Below, in pieces: positions 12,701 to 23,356 of a DNA stretch of 64,000 bases. The stretch spans positions 12,366,001 through 12,430,000 of the forward strand of contig CATNEN010000039.1 in assembly GCA_950097015.1 (NCBI GenBank), written 5' to 3'. A model generated the notes under the pieces. That model was not told where the DNA came from, made no database searches, and saw only the letters and a program-made list of their open reading frames with translations. The stretch is from Macrostomum hystrix. Taxonomy: Eukaryota; Platyhelminthes; Macrostomidae. Position 1 is the first letter of the stretch, and each line of letters starts with the position of its first letter. The position numbers and the translations under genes were made by a program.

Positions 12701-15003
12701 CTAGTAGTAATCCCAATCTTCACAAATCCTATCTAGTAGTAATCCCAATCTTCACAAATCCTATCTAGTAGTAATCCCAATCTTCACAAATCATATCTAG
12801 TAGTAATCCCAATCTTCACAAATCCTATCTAGTAGTAATCCCAATCTTCACAAATCCTATCTAGTAGTAATCCCAATCTTCAAAAATCCTATCTAGTAGT
12901 AATCCCAATCTTCACAAATCCTATCTAGTAGTAATCCCAATCTTCACAAATCCTATCTAGTAGTAATCCCAATCTTCACAAATCATATCTAGTAGTAATC
13001 CCAATCTTCACAAATCCTATCTAGTATTTATCCCAATCTTCACAAATCCTATCTAGTAGTAATCCCAATCTTAACAAATCCTATCTAGTAGTAATCCCAA
13101 TCTTCACAAATCCTATCTAGTAGTAATCCCAATCTTCAAAAATCCTATCTAGTAGTAATCCCAATCTTCACAAATCCTATCTAGTAGTAATCCCAATCTT
13201 CAAAAATCCTATCTAGTAGTAATCCCAATCTTCACAAATCCTATCTAGTAGTAATCCCAATCTTCACAAATCCTATCTAGTAGTAATCCCAATCTTCACA
13301 AATCCTATCTAGTAGTAATCCCAATCTTCAAAAATCCTATCTAGTAGTAATCCCAATCTTCACAAATCCTATCTAGTAGTAATCCCAATCTTCACAAATC
13401 CTATCTAGTAGTAATCCCAATCTTCACAAATCCTATCTAGTAGTAATCCCAATCTTCACAAATCCTATCAAGTAGTAATCCCAATCTTCACAAATCCTAT
13501 CTAGTAGTAATCCCAATCTTCACAAATCCTATCTAGTAGTATAGAGGTGTATGAAATACACTTGCGCTTATGGGAAAAATTGGACCTCTGGTAATAATCC
13601 TACCCTTCCTCTATTTGACAGACCGCGAAAAGGAGGGCCCTGGCCAATCGCAGGAGATGAACACCCTGTACAGATTCTGGTCGTTCTTTTTGCGAGACAA
13701 TTTCAACTGGAAGATGTATCACGAGTTTCGCCGTCTGGCCCTGGAGGACTCAGCGGCCGGGCATCGCTACGGCCTAGAGTGCCTGTTCAGATTCTACTCC
13801 TACGGCTTGGAGAAGCGATTCCGCAAGGACATCTTCCGCGACTTCAACGAGGAGACGCTGAAAGATTTCAAATCTGGACAGATTTATGGCTTAGAAAAGT
13901 TCTGGGCTCTGTTTAGATATTCGACCATTGATCCCAATGCGCTGGAGATGAGTCCGGTGCTGAGGGAGGCGCTAACGCGTTACACATCGATTGAGCACTT
14001 TCGAAGCGATAAGGTAGGAAATGATTGCTTTTATAATTAATGCTGAAGTCTAAAATATTGGTTTTAAGTCCATAGGATATCGTCTAAAACTCCACAGAAT
14101 CTATTTAAGCTTAAGAATAGTCTCAGACTCGAATTAAATCGTTACAAACGTCAGTAAATCATCTCTAATCCCTTGGCGTCGTAAATCCTAAATCACTTGA
14201 CATTAGCTCCAAGAATCGTCAAAAAACTTAAGGAATGGTTCCAAACCATGAGGTATCGTCCCAAACATTGAGGTATTGTCCCTAAACCTTAGGTGTCGTC
14301 CCAAGCCTTAAGGAATCGTACTAAATCTCACGGAATCGTACCAAACCTTGTGGAATCGTCCTAAACCTTGAGGCATCGTCCCAAACCTTGAGGTATCGTC
14401 CCAAACCTTGAGGTATCGTCCCAAACCTTAGGTATCGTCCCAAACCTTAAGGTATCGTTCCTAAACCTTAGGTATCGTCCCAAGCCTTAAGGAATCGTAC
14501 TAAATCTCACGGAATCGTACCAAACCTTGTGGAATCGTCCTAAACCTTGAGGTATCGTCCCAAACCTTGAGGTATCGTCCTAAGCCTTAAGGAATCGTAC
14601 TAAATCTCACGGAATCGCACCAAAAATTTTGGAATCGTACCAAACCTCATAGAATCGTTTTAAACTCTAAAATTCTGAGTTTTTTTACTTCGTGTCATCA
14701 CCTCAGATAGTTAAGAATCGCCACCCCTTCCATCCGCAGTTCGTGCCGCCCCAGGGTTTCTACGTGCGCAAGCGGAATCGCAATTCGCGCTGCTACAGCG
14801 AATCAGAAGGCGCCGCTGTCGCCGCCGCGGCCGCGGTTGTCAAAGAAAACGGCACCCGACCGCCTAGAAGCGATTCTGTCCGGGCCGATCTTGACGGCGG
14901 TGGCGGCGGCAAAGGCCTCTCGGAGCCAGTGACCAGGGCTGCCTCAGCCGCCGCGTCGGGTTGTGCCACCCCGGTATTAGGCACCAGCGCGCCTTCCAAT
15001 TAG
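6746..15003 (+). CDS. LARP1: La-related protein 1 (LARP1), complete, 8 coding exons
   Basis: Coding exons: 6746-7688, 7985-8173, 9229-9605, 9907-10297, 10531-11584, 11859-12013, 13622-14013, 14707-15003. Phases agree at every junction and the sum is 3798 nt (1265 aa). LARP1 is a cytoplasmic RNA-binding protein that represses or stabilises 5'TOP mRNAs downstream of mTORC1 (family knowledge). Domains: low-complexity N-terminus with poly-Q, poly-A and the short motif ENPWLKK; La motif at about residues 425-508 ([15 protein letters not shown], then KVRRR); a long linker with poly-Q, poly-P and basic stretches; C-terminal DM15 region at about 1010-1165 ([44 protein letters not shown]). The DM15 region separates LARP1 from LARP4, LARP6 and LARP7. 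The start is the first ATG after an in-frame stop, with A at -3. Introns hold minisatellites and a SINE; intron 6 (1.6 kb) is mostly a 32-bp array. Confidence 0.95.
8225..8835. repeat. Compound 27/32-bp minisatellite in LARP1 intron 2
   Basis: Tandem units share CTTCCCCGTCAGATCCCA and alternate between a 27-bp form (continuing AGGTTTCCA) and a 32-bp form (continuing TGGTTTAGCTTC). The two forms are interspersed in blocks, pointing to repeated segmental duplication. Confidence 0.9.
8886..9199 (+). mobile_element. tRNA-derived SINE, family A, in LARP1 intron 2
   Basis: The tRNA-like head has an A-box-like TTAGCAGAGCGGTTAACGCG and a B-box-like GAGTTCGATTCC. The body carries CACTGCCTGACGATGAGAAA, the marker GTGTGTGCTCAGGAGTCAGC and AATGGGCAGAATTGCCTCCT, matching the copy at 53281. 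Its 3' end lies about 30 bp before the LARP1 exon 3 acceptor, so the SINE end abuts the polypyrimidine tract. No clear target duplication. Confidence 0.8.
9369..9921 (+). other. LARP1: La motif of LARP1 (exons 3-4)
   Basis: Residues ~425-508 read [15 protein letters not shown], then [26 protein letters not shown] and finally KVRRR. This follows the LARP1 La-motif pattern (QIEYYFS.DNL, FLRR.MD.DG, F.RV..L, KVRRR). The last residues come from exon 4 after a phase-0 intron. The La motif binds RNA 3' ends and poly(A) in this family. No canonical RRM follows it, as expected for LARP1. Confidence 0.93.
11932..14004 (+). other. LARP1: DM15 cap-binding region of LARP1 (exons 6-7)
   Basis: Residues ~1010-1165 form tandem HEAT-like DM15 repeats: [13 protein letters not shown] with [22 protein letters not shown] with [25 protein letters not shown] with [13 protein letters not shown]. 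In vertebrate LARP1 this region binds the m7G cap and first C of TOP mRNAs. The aromatic positions of the [16 protein letters not shown] block are present. Intron 6, with the 32-bp array, splits the first repeat. Confidence 0.93.
12195..13540. repeat. 32-bp minisatellite filling LARP1 intron 6
   Basis: About 42 copies of a 32-bp unit (AATCCCAATCTTCACA followed by AATCCTATCTAGTAGT), with scattered single-base variants such as CAAAAATCC and TAGTATTTA. It starts ~180 bp after the exon 6 donor and ends ~80 bp before the exon 7 acceptor. Confidence 0.97.
14225..14665. repeat. 20-bp minisatellite in LARP1 intron 7
   Basis: About 20 degenerate copies of ATCGTCCCAAACCTTGAGGT and variants. It shares the ATCGTCYCAA half-unit and 20-bp period with the larger array at 17556-18780, so the two are probably related. 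Confidence 0.88.
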
Positions 15004-15190
15004 CCCCCCTCCTTTGTTCTTCTGTTTTCTAAATTCGTAGTTTTTTTGTCTCTTGAAAAGTTCAGGACTTCCTTTTTGCGCGCTTGCGTTTTCTATCCCG
15101 AAAAACTTATGAGGAATGTACTTTTACTAAAGCCATAGCAGCCAAGATTATGTTTCATGACTTTTTTTTTTTTTTTTTTGCTTTTTTATT

Positions 15191-15196
15191 AATAAA
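15191..15196 (+). terminator. AATAAA poly(A) signal of LARP1
   Basis: Canonical AATAAA 188 bp after the LARP1 stop codon. It is preceded by a long T run (15163-15179), so the 3'UTR would be about 200 nt. Confidence 0.65.
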
Positions 15197-15203
15197 GAAA
15201 ATA

Positions 15204-15904
15204 GGAAAACTTTTATGACAACAGGTGTACAAACTGTTCAGTCCATGGACAGTGGAAACTGTCGTGGTCACCCAAAGATTAAAGCACAATGGAATTTATT
15301 GCCTTGCTCATTGGCACAAAAACATTCCGAATAGACTGCAGTCTAAAACTTTTTATTGGGTTGAAAAAAACGCTTTAACACTACTTAGATGAGCAATCAA
15401 GTAAGTAGCATTTATTGTAAAGTTGTTCAATTTTAAAGGTTTACATTTTTGTTCATTTTTAACGTATAATGCAAGCGGCGCACACTATTCATACTACTGT
15501 TCTTGTGCTTGCTTGCTAACAGTAGTCACGAAAGCGCATTCTGAATTTCCTGGAATTCGACGATTTCTGCTGTCTAAACAGTTTTCTCGGTTTGGTTGTC
15601 AGCAAGGTTCTTTAAAAAATGTTGCGTGTTTTTGAGAGTTGACAAAAATATGATTGTTGCGTTTTCGGTGTGTAAGCTCACATTTTTCCCACTGGTTTTT
15701 GGAAATTTTGCTTTGTTTCTTCTGTTTATTGTATTGTGTAAAGCCTTGCTGTCTTATAGTTTTTTTGCTAAATTCTGGTTGCAGTTATGCTAAAAAGTTC
15801 TACCATAGTCATTATCTGTACCTTACATTGCTTAACCTCGCCTGTTGTACATCTTTGTACAGAGCCTCACAGACTGATTTTCAGGTACAGCTTCTCCTAG
15901 ATCC
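15204..15904. other. LARP1 downstream flank
   Basis: AT-rich unique sequence. A small remnant of the SINE family B tail lies at ~15234-15256 (CTGTTCAGTCCATGGAC, minus orientation). No gene seen; the open frames are T-rich chance frames. Confidence 0.4.
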
Positions 15905-16640
15905 TCATAGCTGCCAACTCTTCCCAAATCCTCATTTTGAGCAACCAACCCTTCTTAAAAATCCTCATTTTGAGCAGCTAACCCTTCCCAAAAATCCTCA
16001 TTTTGAGCAACCAACCCTTCTCAAAAATCCTCATTTTGAGCAACCAACCCTTCCCAAAAATACTCATTTTGAGCAACCAACCCTTCCCAAAAATACTCAT
16101 TTTGAGCAACCAACCCTTCTCAAAAATCCTCATTTTGAGCAACCAACCCATCTAAAAAATCCTCATTTTTAGCAACCAACCCTTCCTAAAAATCCTCATT
16201 TTGAGCAGCTAACCCTTCCCAAAAATCCTCATTTTGAGCAGCTAACCCTTCCCAAAAATCCTCATTTTGAGCAACCAACCCTTCCCAAATCCTCATTTTA
16301 AACAATCAACTCTTGTTAGAAGTCCTCACTTTGAGCAACCAACCCTTCCCAAATCCTCATTTTAAACAATCAACTCTTGTTAGAAGTCCTCACTTTGAGC
16401 AACCAACCCTTCCCAAAAATCCTCATTTTGAGCAACCAACCCTTCCCAAAAATCCTCATTTTGAGCAACCAACCCTTCCCAAAAATCCTCATTTTAAGCA
16501 ACCAACCCTTCCCAAATCCTCATTTTGAGCAACCAACCCTTCCCAAATCCTCATTTTAAACAATCAACTCTCGTTAGAAGTCCTCACTTTGAGCAACCGG
16601 CTCTTCACAAACCCTCACCTTGAGCTATCAACTCTTCTTA
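15905..16640. repeat. 33-bp minisatellite
   Basis: About 22 copies of a 33-bp unit containing AATCCTCATTTTGAGCAACC and AACCCTTCCC, with several 30-bp variants that lack AAA. The 33-bp period keeps frames open (NPHFEQPTLPK repeats), which is not evidence of coding. Confidence 0.92.
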
Positions 16641-17555
16641 AGTCCCAAATAAACTCGAAGTTTAACATTAAAATTCGTTTGTCTCAACGAAGAATTGCTC
16701 CATTTATTTCTCCTAGAAGAGCCCATTTAATAAAATAGTGTAATTAACTAATACAGTATCAGCAATGTCTAATCACACCAATTTGCCATACCTATAATGC
16801 TTGAATTATACAATTGTCATTACTCTATCTTTGTGTATTTTTAATTGTTAGCAATTGGTTAGAATTTTTCTGGTGCTTTTTTAAACGAGAAGATCGTTTA
16901 AAATAGTTAATTATGTCCTAAACAAAATGCCATATAAAATGTTTCTAGAGCTTATCAAAGGCTTTAGTTTTTTAGTAAATTGTATAATATATGAAACATG
17001 CCCGAAAGTCTACTTGTTAGTAGGTTGTGTCGAATTTATTCATCCTTTGACATATCGAGTTTAAATTTTAAAAAAATTTTATGCCATCTTTGAAGTTGGA
17101 TTGGTGAGTTTCTTGTGTGTGTGTGTTTTTTCTTCCTCTACAGCTTCAATAGTGTCAGTCATTCATAATTCATCAATTGATCGTGCGTGCATTCTTTATT
17201 GCGGCATTTTTTTAATTTAACAACCGCACTTTTACCCACATTATTCCCAACAACCACCAACCCCTATTAGCACTGATTCTGTGCGAACACACATTTATTT
17301 TACATCACATATTTTTCCTGCTAATCTACATGTTAAAAAACCATATTTATACGCGCTAAATTTGTATTTTTCTGTAAAATTTTAATTTCTAATTTCCAAT
17401 TCTTCCTTAAGTCTTAAAAAATGATGTTAATTCTTATTGTCAATTTTAATATTTTTATATAAAACTTTTTAAAAAGCCAATATCTCTTCGATTCACTACT
17501 CACTCTTCGTAACCTTTGTCCCCAAGCATCAGAAATGTTTGATAAGAATCGGCTT
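16641..17555. other. AT-rich spacer
   Basis: Unique AT-rich DNA between two arrays. No gene, RNA or element recognised. Confidence 0.4.
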
Positions 17556-18780
17556 AAACCATTAGGAATTCGTCTTAAGCTCTTTAGAATCGTCTCAAGC
17601 TATTGAGAATCGTCCCAAGCTCTTTAGAATCGTCTCTTGCTATTGAGAATCGTCCCAAGCTCTTTAGAATCGTCTCTTGCTATTGAGAATCGTCTCTAGC
17701 TACTGAGAATCGTCTCTTGCTATTGAGAATCGTCTCTTGCTATTGAGAATCGTCTCAAGCTCTTAAGATTCGTCTTAAGCTCTTTAGAATCGTCTCAAGC
17801 TATTGAGAATCGTCCCAAGCTATTGAGAATCGTCTCAAGCTCTTTAGAATCGTCTCAAGCTATTGAGATTCGTCTCAAGCTCTTTAGAATCGTCTCAAGC
17901 TATTGAGAGTTGTCTCAAGCTATTGAGAATCGTCTCAAGCTCTTAAGATTCGTCTTAAGCTCTTTAGAATCGTCTCAAGCTATTGAGAATCGTCCCAAGC
18001 TCTTTAGAATCGTCTCTTGCTATTGAGAATCGTCCCAAGCTCTTAACAATCGTCTCTTGCTATTAAGAATCGTCTCTAGCTACTGAGAATCGTCTCTTGC
18101 TATTGAGAATCGTCTCTTGCTATTGAGAATCGTCTCTTGCTATTAAGAATCGTCTCTAGCTACTGAGAATCGTCTCTTGCTATTGAGAATCGTCTCTTGC
18201 TATTGAGAATCGTCTCAAGCTCTTAAGATTCGTCTTAAGCTCTTTAGAATCGTCTCAAGCTATTGAGAATCGTCCCAAGCTATTGAGAATCGTCTCAAGC
18301 TCTTTAGAATCGTCTCAAGCTATTGAGAATTGTCTCAAGCTATTGAGAATCGTCTCAAGCTATTGAGAATTGTCTCAAGCTATTGAGAATCGTCTCAAGC
18401 TATTGAGAATCGTCTCAAGCTATTGAGAATCGTCTCAAGCTCTTAAGATTCGTCTTAAGCTCTTTAGAATCGTCTCAAGCTATTGTGAATCGTGTCAAGC
18501 TATTGAGAATCGTCTCAAGCTATTGTGAACCGTCTCAAGCTATTGAGAATCGTCTCAAGCTATTGTGAACCGTCTCAAGCTATTGAGAATGTCTCAAGCT
18601 ATTGAGAATCGTCTCAAGCTATTGAGAATCGTCTCAAGCTATTGAGAATCGTCTCAAGCTATTGTGAACCATCTCAAGCTATTGAGAATGTCTCAAGCTA
18701 TTGAGAATCGTCTCAAGCTATTGAGAATCCGCCAAAGCTATTGAGATTAGTCCTAAGATATTTAGAATCGTCTCAGGCAC
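17556..18780. repeat. 20-bp minisatellite with higher-order structure
   Basis: About 60 copies of a 20-mer, GAATCGTCTCAAGCTATTGA. The marker variant CTTAAGATTCGTCTTAAGCT recurs at ~17761, ~17941, ~18221 and ~18441, which shows that blocks of several units were duplicated. Confidence 0.95.
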
Positions 18781-19387
18781 CCAGATAATAAAGATAAAGC
18801 TTATCGCATTGAATAATTTAGGAAGGAAACTAAACATTGTGTGTGGTCCAAAGTGTGCCGCCTTAAACCCCCCTAGAATTTTTTGCTGTTGAGCCGTCTA
18901 CTATATACATCTATTTACTCGGCTTAAAATTTCTTAATCTACTTCCACCATTCTTCTGTTGTGCAGTGATCTTTTTGTCGGCGGCAGATTAATTAGCGTT
19001 AATTAATAGGCTTATGTTTTTTCCTGACCCCTTTGTCATAGTACATTTAATACGCGTTAATATGCCCCACGTAATCCCCTATGAATTGCTATGAGTAGTA
19101 TGAGTAAAGTTTTTCGCTTGCTAATTTCTCGGATTGTAAATTGTTGATACCGCCGCTAACAGAAATGTTGGATTTTACCTTTTAAACTCTATTTTTTCTG
19201 CGGTGTTTCTTTTCAGGAAATGCAATTTTTTTAGTTATAATTATAATAAACATTAATTTCTGCTTCTTAGTTTTTCTGCTCTTTGGTGACTTTCTGTACT
19301 GCGAAGTTAAAGATTAAATTTAGTTGTGGACTTGCTCGCTTTTCTTGTTACTCATTTGGCATCGATTATTTACTCAAAAGTTTGACA
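18781..19387. other. AT-rich spacer
   Basis: Unique sequence between two arrays. Nothing recognised. Confidence 0.4.
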
Positions 19388-22256
19388 CCTTACTCTGAGA
19401 ACTGGTCTTTAAGTGAGTCATTATCTACTCTGAGAACTGGTCTTTAAGTGAGTCAATAGCTACTCTGAGAACTGGTCTTTAAGTGAGTCAATAGCTACTC
19501 TGAGAACTGGTCTTTAAGTGAGTCAATATCTACTCTGAGAACTGGTCTTTAAGTGAGTTAATAGCTACTCTGAGAACTGGTCTTTAAGTGAGTTAATAGC
19601 TACTCTGAGAACTGGTCTTTAAGTGAGTTAATAGCTACTCTGAGAACTGGTCTTTAAGTGAGTCATTATCTACTCTGAGAACTGGTCTTTAAGTGAGTCA
19701 ATAGCTACTCTGAGAACTGGTCTTTAAGTGAGTCAATAGCTACTCTGAGAACTGGTCTTTAAGTGAGTCAATAGCTACTCTGAGAACTGGTCTTTAAGTG
19801 AGTCAATAGCTACTCTGAGAACTGGTCTTTAAGTGAGTCATTATCTACTCTGAGAACTGGTCTTTAAGTGAGTCATTATCTACTCTGAGAACTGGTCTAT
19901 TAGTGAGTCAATATCTACTCTGAGAACTGGTCTTTAAGTGAGTCAATAGCTACTCTGAGAACTGGTCTTTAAGTGAGTCAATAGCTACTCTGAGAACTGG
20001 TCTTTAAGTGAGTCAATAGCTACTCTGAGAACTGGTCTTTTAAGTGAGTCATTATCTACTCTGAGAACTGGTCTATTAGTGAGTCAATATCTACTCTGAG
20101 AACTGGTCTATTAGTGAGTCAATATCTACTCTGAGAACTGGTCTTTAAGTGAGTTAATAGCTACTCTGAGAACTGGTCTTTAAGTGAGTCAATAGCTACT
20201 CTGAGAACTGGTCTTTAAGTGAGTCAATAGCTACTCTGAGAACTGGTCTTTAAGTGAGTCAATAGCTACTCTGAGAACTGGTCTTTAAGTGAGTCAATAG
20301 CTACTCTGAGAACTGGTCTTTAAGTGAGTCAATAGCTACTCTGAGAACTGGTCTTTAAGTGAGTTAATATCTACTCTGAGAACTGGTCTTTTAAGTGAGT
20401 CATTATCTACTCTGAGAACTGGTCTATTAGTGAGTCAATATCTACTCTGAGAACTGGTCTTTAAGTGAGTTAATAGCTACTCTGAGAACTGGTCTTTAAG
20501 TGAGTCAATAGCTACTCTGAGAACTGGTCTTTAAGTGAGTCAATAGCTACTCTGAGAACTGGTCTTTAAGTGAGTCAATAGCTACTCTGAGAACTGGTCT
20601 TTAAGTGAGTCAATAGCTACTCTGAGAACTGGTCTTTAAGTGAGTCAATAGCTACTCTGAGAACTGGTCTTTAAGTGAGTCAATAGCTACTCTGAGAACT
20701 GGTCTTTAAGTGAGTCATTATCTACTCTGAGAACTGGTCTTTAAGTGAGTCAATAGCTACTCTGAGAACTGGTCTTTAAGTGAGTCAATAGCTACTCTGA
20801 GAACTGGTCTTTAAGTGAGTCAATAGCTACTCTGAGAACTGGTCTTTAAGTGAGTCATTATCTACTCTGAGAACTGGTCTTTAAGTGAGTCAATAGCTAC
20901 TCTGAGAACTGGTCTTTAAGTGAGTCAATAGCTACTCTGAGAACTGGTCTTTAAGTGAGTCAATAGCTACTCTGAGAACTGGTCTTTAAGTGAGTCAATA
21001 GCTACTCTGAGAACTGGTCTTTAAGTGAGTCAATAGCTACTCTGAGAACTGGTCTTTAAGTGAGTCAATAGCTACTCTGAGAACTGGTCTTTAAGTGAGT
21101 CAATAGCTACTCTGAGAACTGGTCTTTAAGTGAGTCAATAGCTACTCTGAGAACTGGTCTTTAAGTGAGTCATTATCTACTCTGAGAACTGGTCTTTAAG
21201 TGAGTCAATAGCTACTCTGAGAACTGGTCTTTAAGTGAGTCAATAGCTACTCTGAGAACTGGTCTTTAAGTGAGTCAATAGCTACTCTGAGAACTGGTCT
21301 ATTAGTGAGTCAATATCTACTCTGAGAACTGGTCTTTAAGTGAGTCAATAGCTACTCTGAGAACTGGTCTTTAAGTGAGTTAATAGCTACTCTGAGAACT
21401 GGTCTTTAAGTGAGTCAATAGCTACTCTGAGAACTGGTCTTTAAGTGAGTCAATAGCTACTCTGAGAACTGGTCTTTAAGTGAGTCAATAGCTACTCTGA
21501 GAACTGGTCTTTAAGTGAGTCAATAGCTACTCTGAGAACTGGTCTTTAAGTGAGTCAATAGCTACTCTGAGAACTGGTCTTTAAGTGAGTTAATAGCTAC
21601 TCTGAGAACTGGTCTTTAAGTGAGTTAATAGCTACTCTGAGAACTGGTCTTTAAGTGAGTCAATAGCTACTCTGAGAACTGGTCTTTAAGTGAGTCAATA
21701 GCTACTCTGAGAACTGGTCTTTAAGTGAGTCAATAGCTACTCTGAGAACTGGTCTTTAAGTGAGTTAATATCTACTCTGAGAACTGGTCTTTTAAGTGAG
21801 TCATTATCTACTCTGAGAACTGGTCTATTAGTGAGTCAATATCTACTCTGAGAACTGGTCTTTAAGTGAGTTAATAGCTACTCTGAGAACTGGTCTTTAA
21901 GTGAGTCAATATCTACTCTGAGAACTGGTCTTTAAGTGAGTCAATAGCTACTCTGAGAACTGGTCTTTAAGTGAGTCAATAGCTACTCTGAGAACTGGTC
22001 TTTAAGTGAGTCAATAGCTACTCTGAGAACTGGTCTTTAAGTGAGTCAATAGCTACTCTGAGAACTGGTCTTTAAGTGAGTTAATAGCTACTCTGAGAAC
22101 TGGTCTTTAAGTGAGTTAATAGCTACTCTGAGAACTGGTCTTTAAGTGAGTCATTATCTACTCTGAGAACTGGTCTTTAAGTGAGTCAATAGCTACTCTG
22201 AGAACTGATCTATTAGTGAGTCAATAGCTACTCTGAGAGCTGGTCTATTAGTGAAT
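19388..22256. repeat. 35-bp minisatellite, 2.9 kb, with higher-order blocks
   Basis: About 82 copies of a 35-bp unit (TACTCTGAGAACTGG then TCTTTAAGTGAGTCAATAGC). A 36-bp variant with an extra T (GGTCTTTTAAGTG), followed by a CTATTAGTGAG variant, recurs at ~20038, ~20389 and ~21790. These spacings equal 10 and 40 units plus one base, indicating segmental duplication within the array. Confidence 0.97.
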
Positions 22257-22305
22257 GAGATCTTGTTTGTGTACAAGATATGGTCTGTGTACTATATTAT
22301 ATTTT

Positions 22306-22766
22306 CCATGCCTATCCTGTGTACATGTCTGTATACTGTGTTCCATGCCTTGCCTGTGTACATGTCTGTGTTCCATGCCTAGCTTGTGTACATGTCTGTA
22401 TACTGTGTTCCATGCCTAGCCTGTGTACATGTCTGTGTTCCATGTCTAGCCTGTGTACATGTCTGTGTTCCATGCCTAGCCTGTGTACATGTCTGTGTTC
22501 CATGCCTAGCCTGTGTACATGTCTGTGTTCCATGCCTAGCTTGTGTACATGTCTGTATACTGTGTTCCATGCCTAGCCTGTGTACATGTCTGTATACTGT
22601 GTTCCATGCCTAGCCTGTGTACATGTCTGTATACTGTGTTCCATGCCTAGCCTGTGTACATGTCTGTGTTCCATGCCTAGCCTGTGTGCATGTCTGTGTT
22701 CTATGTCTAGCCTGTGTACATGTCTGTTTTCCATGCCTAGCCTGTGTACATGTTTGTTTTCCAGGC
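22306..22766. repeat. 30/37-bp minisatellite
   Basis: About 14 copies of CCATGCCTAGCCTGTGTACA plus TGTCTGTGTT (30 bp). Some carry a 7-bp insertion (ATACTGT) that makes 37-bp units. The Cys-rich open frames on both strands (CVPCLACVHV, EHRHVHRLGM) are repeat artefacts. Confidence 0.93.
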
Positions 22767-23356
22767 CCCTTATTGCAGAATAGCATACAGTCCAGCGGGC
22801 TGTACACTTGTAAGTCTTTCCTGTACTAATTATCAATGAGAGCATATTGTCATCATCTTATTATCATAAATTAAAACCAGTACTAAAATTACTGCAATTC
22901 TGAAGCTTTCCTGTCAAAGCAAACGCTGCATCGGGTGATTGTCTAATAGATCGGAGCCAATAGCGCAACGCCAGATTGTTGCTTTTGCACGTTTTGCAAT
23001 TTTTCCAGTTTTCTATTAGGCTAGTCAAACCTGCATGGCCGCGCGGACCTCCGACAGATGCTTGAAACTATAACTAAAAGCACAGTGGCTGGATAGAGAA
23101 ACAGAAACAGAGGGAGAGAGACTGGGGTTGGGCGGAACAGTTTGGGGGTGGGTGCGGACAGATGGCGGTTGGTTGGACAAAAGCCTGAAGCTTTTCTTCT
23201 TACTGCAACAGAATATGAACTGGACCTGTGTATTTTTCAAATAGGGTTTCGCAGAAATTATATTATAATCTGTTAAAGCCCTCTGCTAGACACTGTCTAT
23301 CTATCTAGAGCACTAGCATTGTCAAGCATTGTGAAGCACAGCTCGCAGCTAGCTCA
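22767..23356 (+). promoter_or_regulatory. 5' flank of the RBM24/38-type gene
   Basis: Unique sequence upstream of the start codon, with a purine-rich stretch at 23085-23165. No convincing TATA box or initiator identified. Confidence 0.35.

Noticed and set aside
22280-22845. Cys- and His-rich small proteins that look like metal-binding peptides
   Set aside because: All are readings of the 30/37-bp array in different frames.
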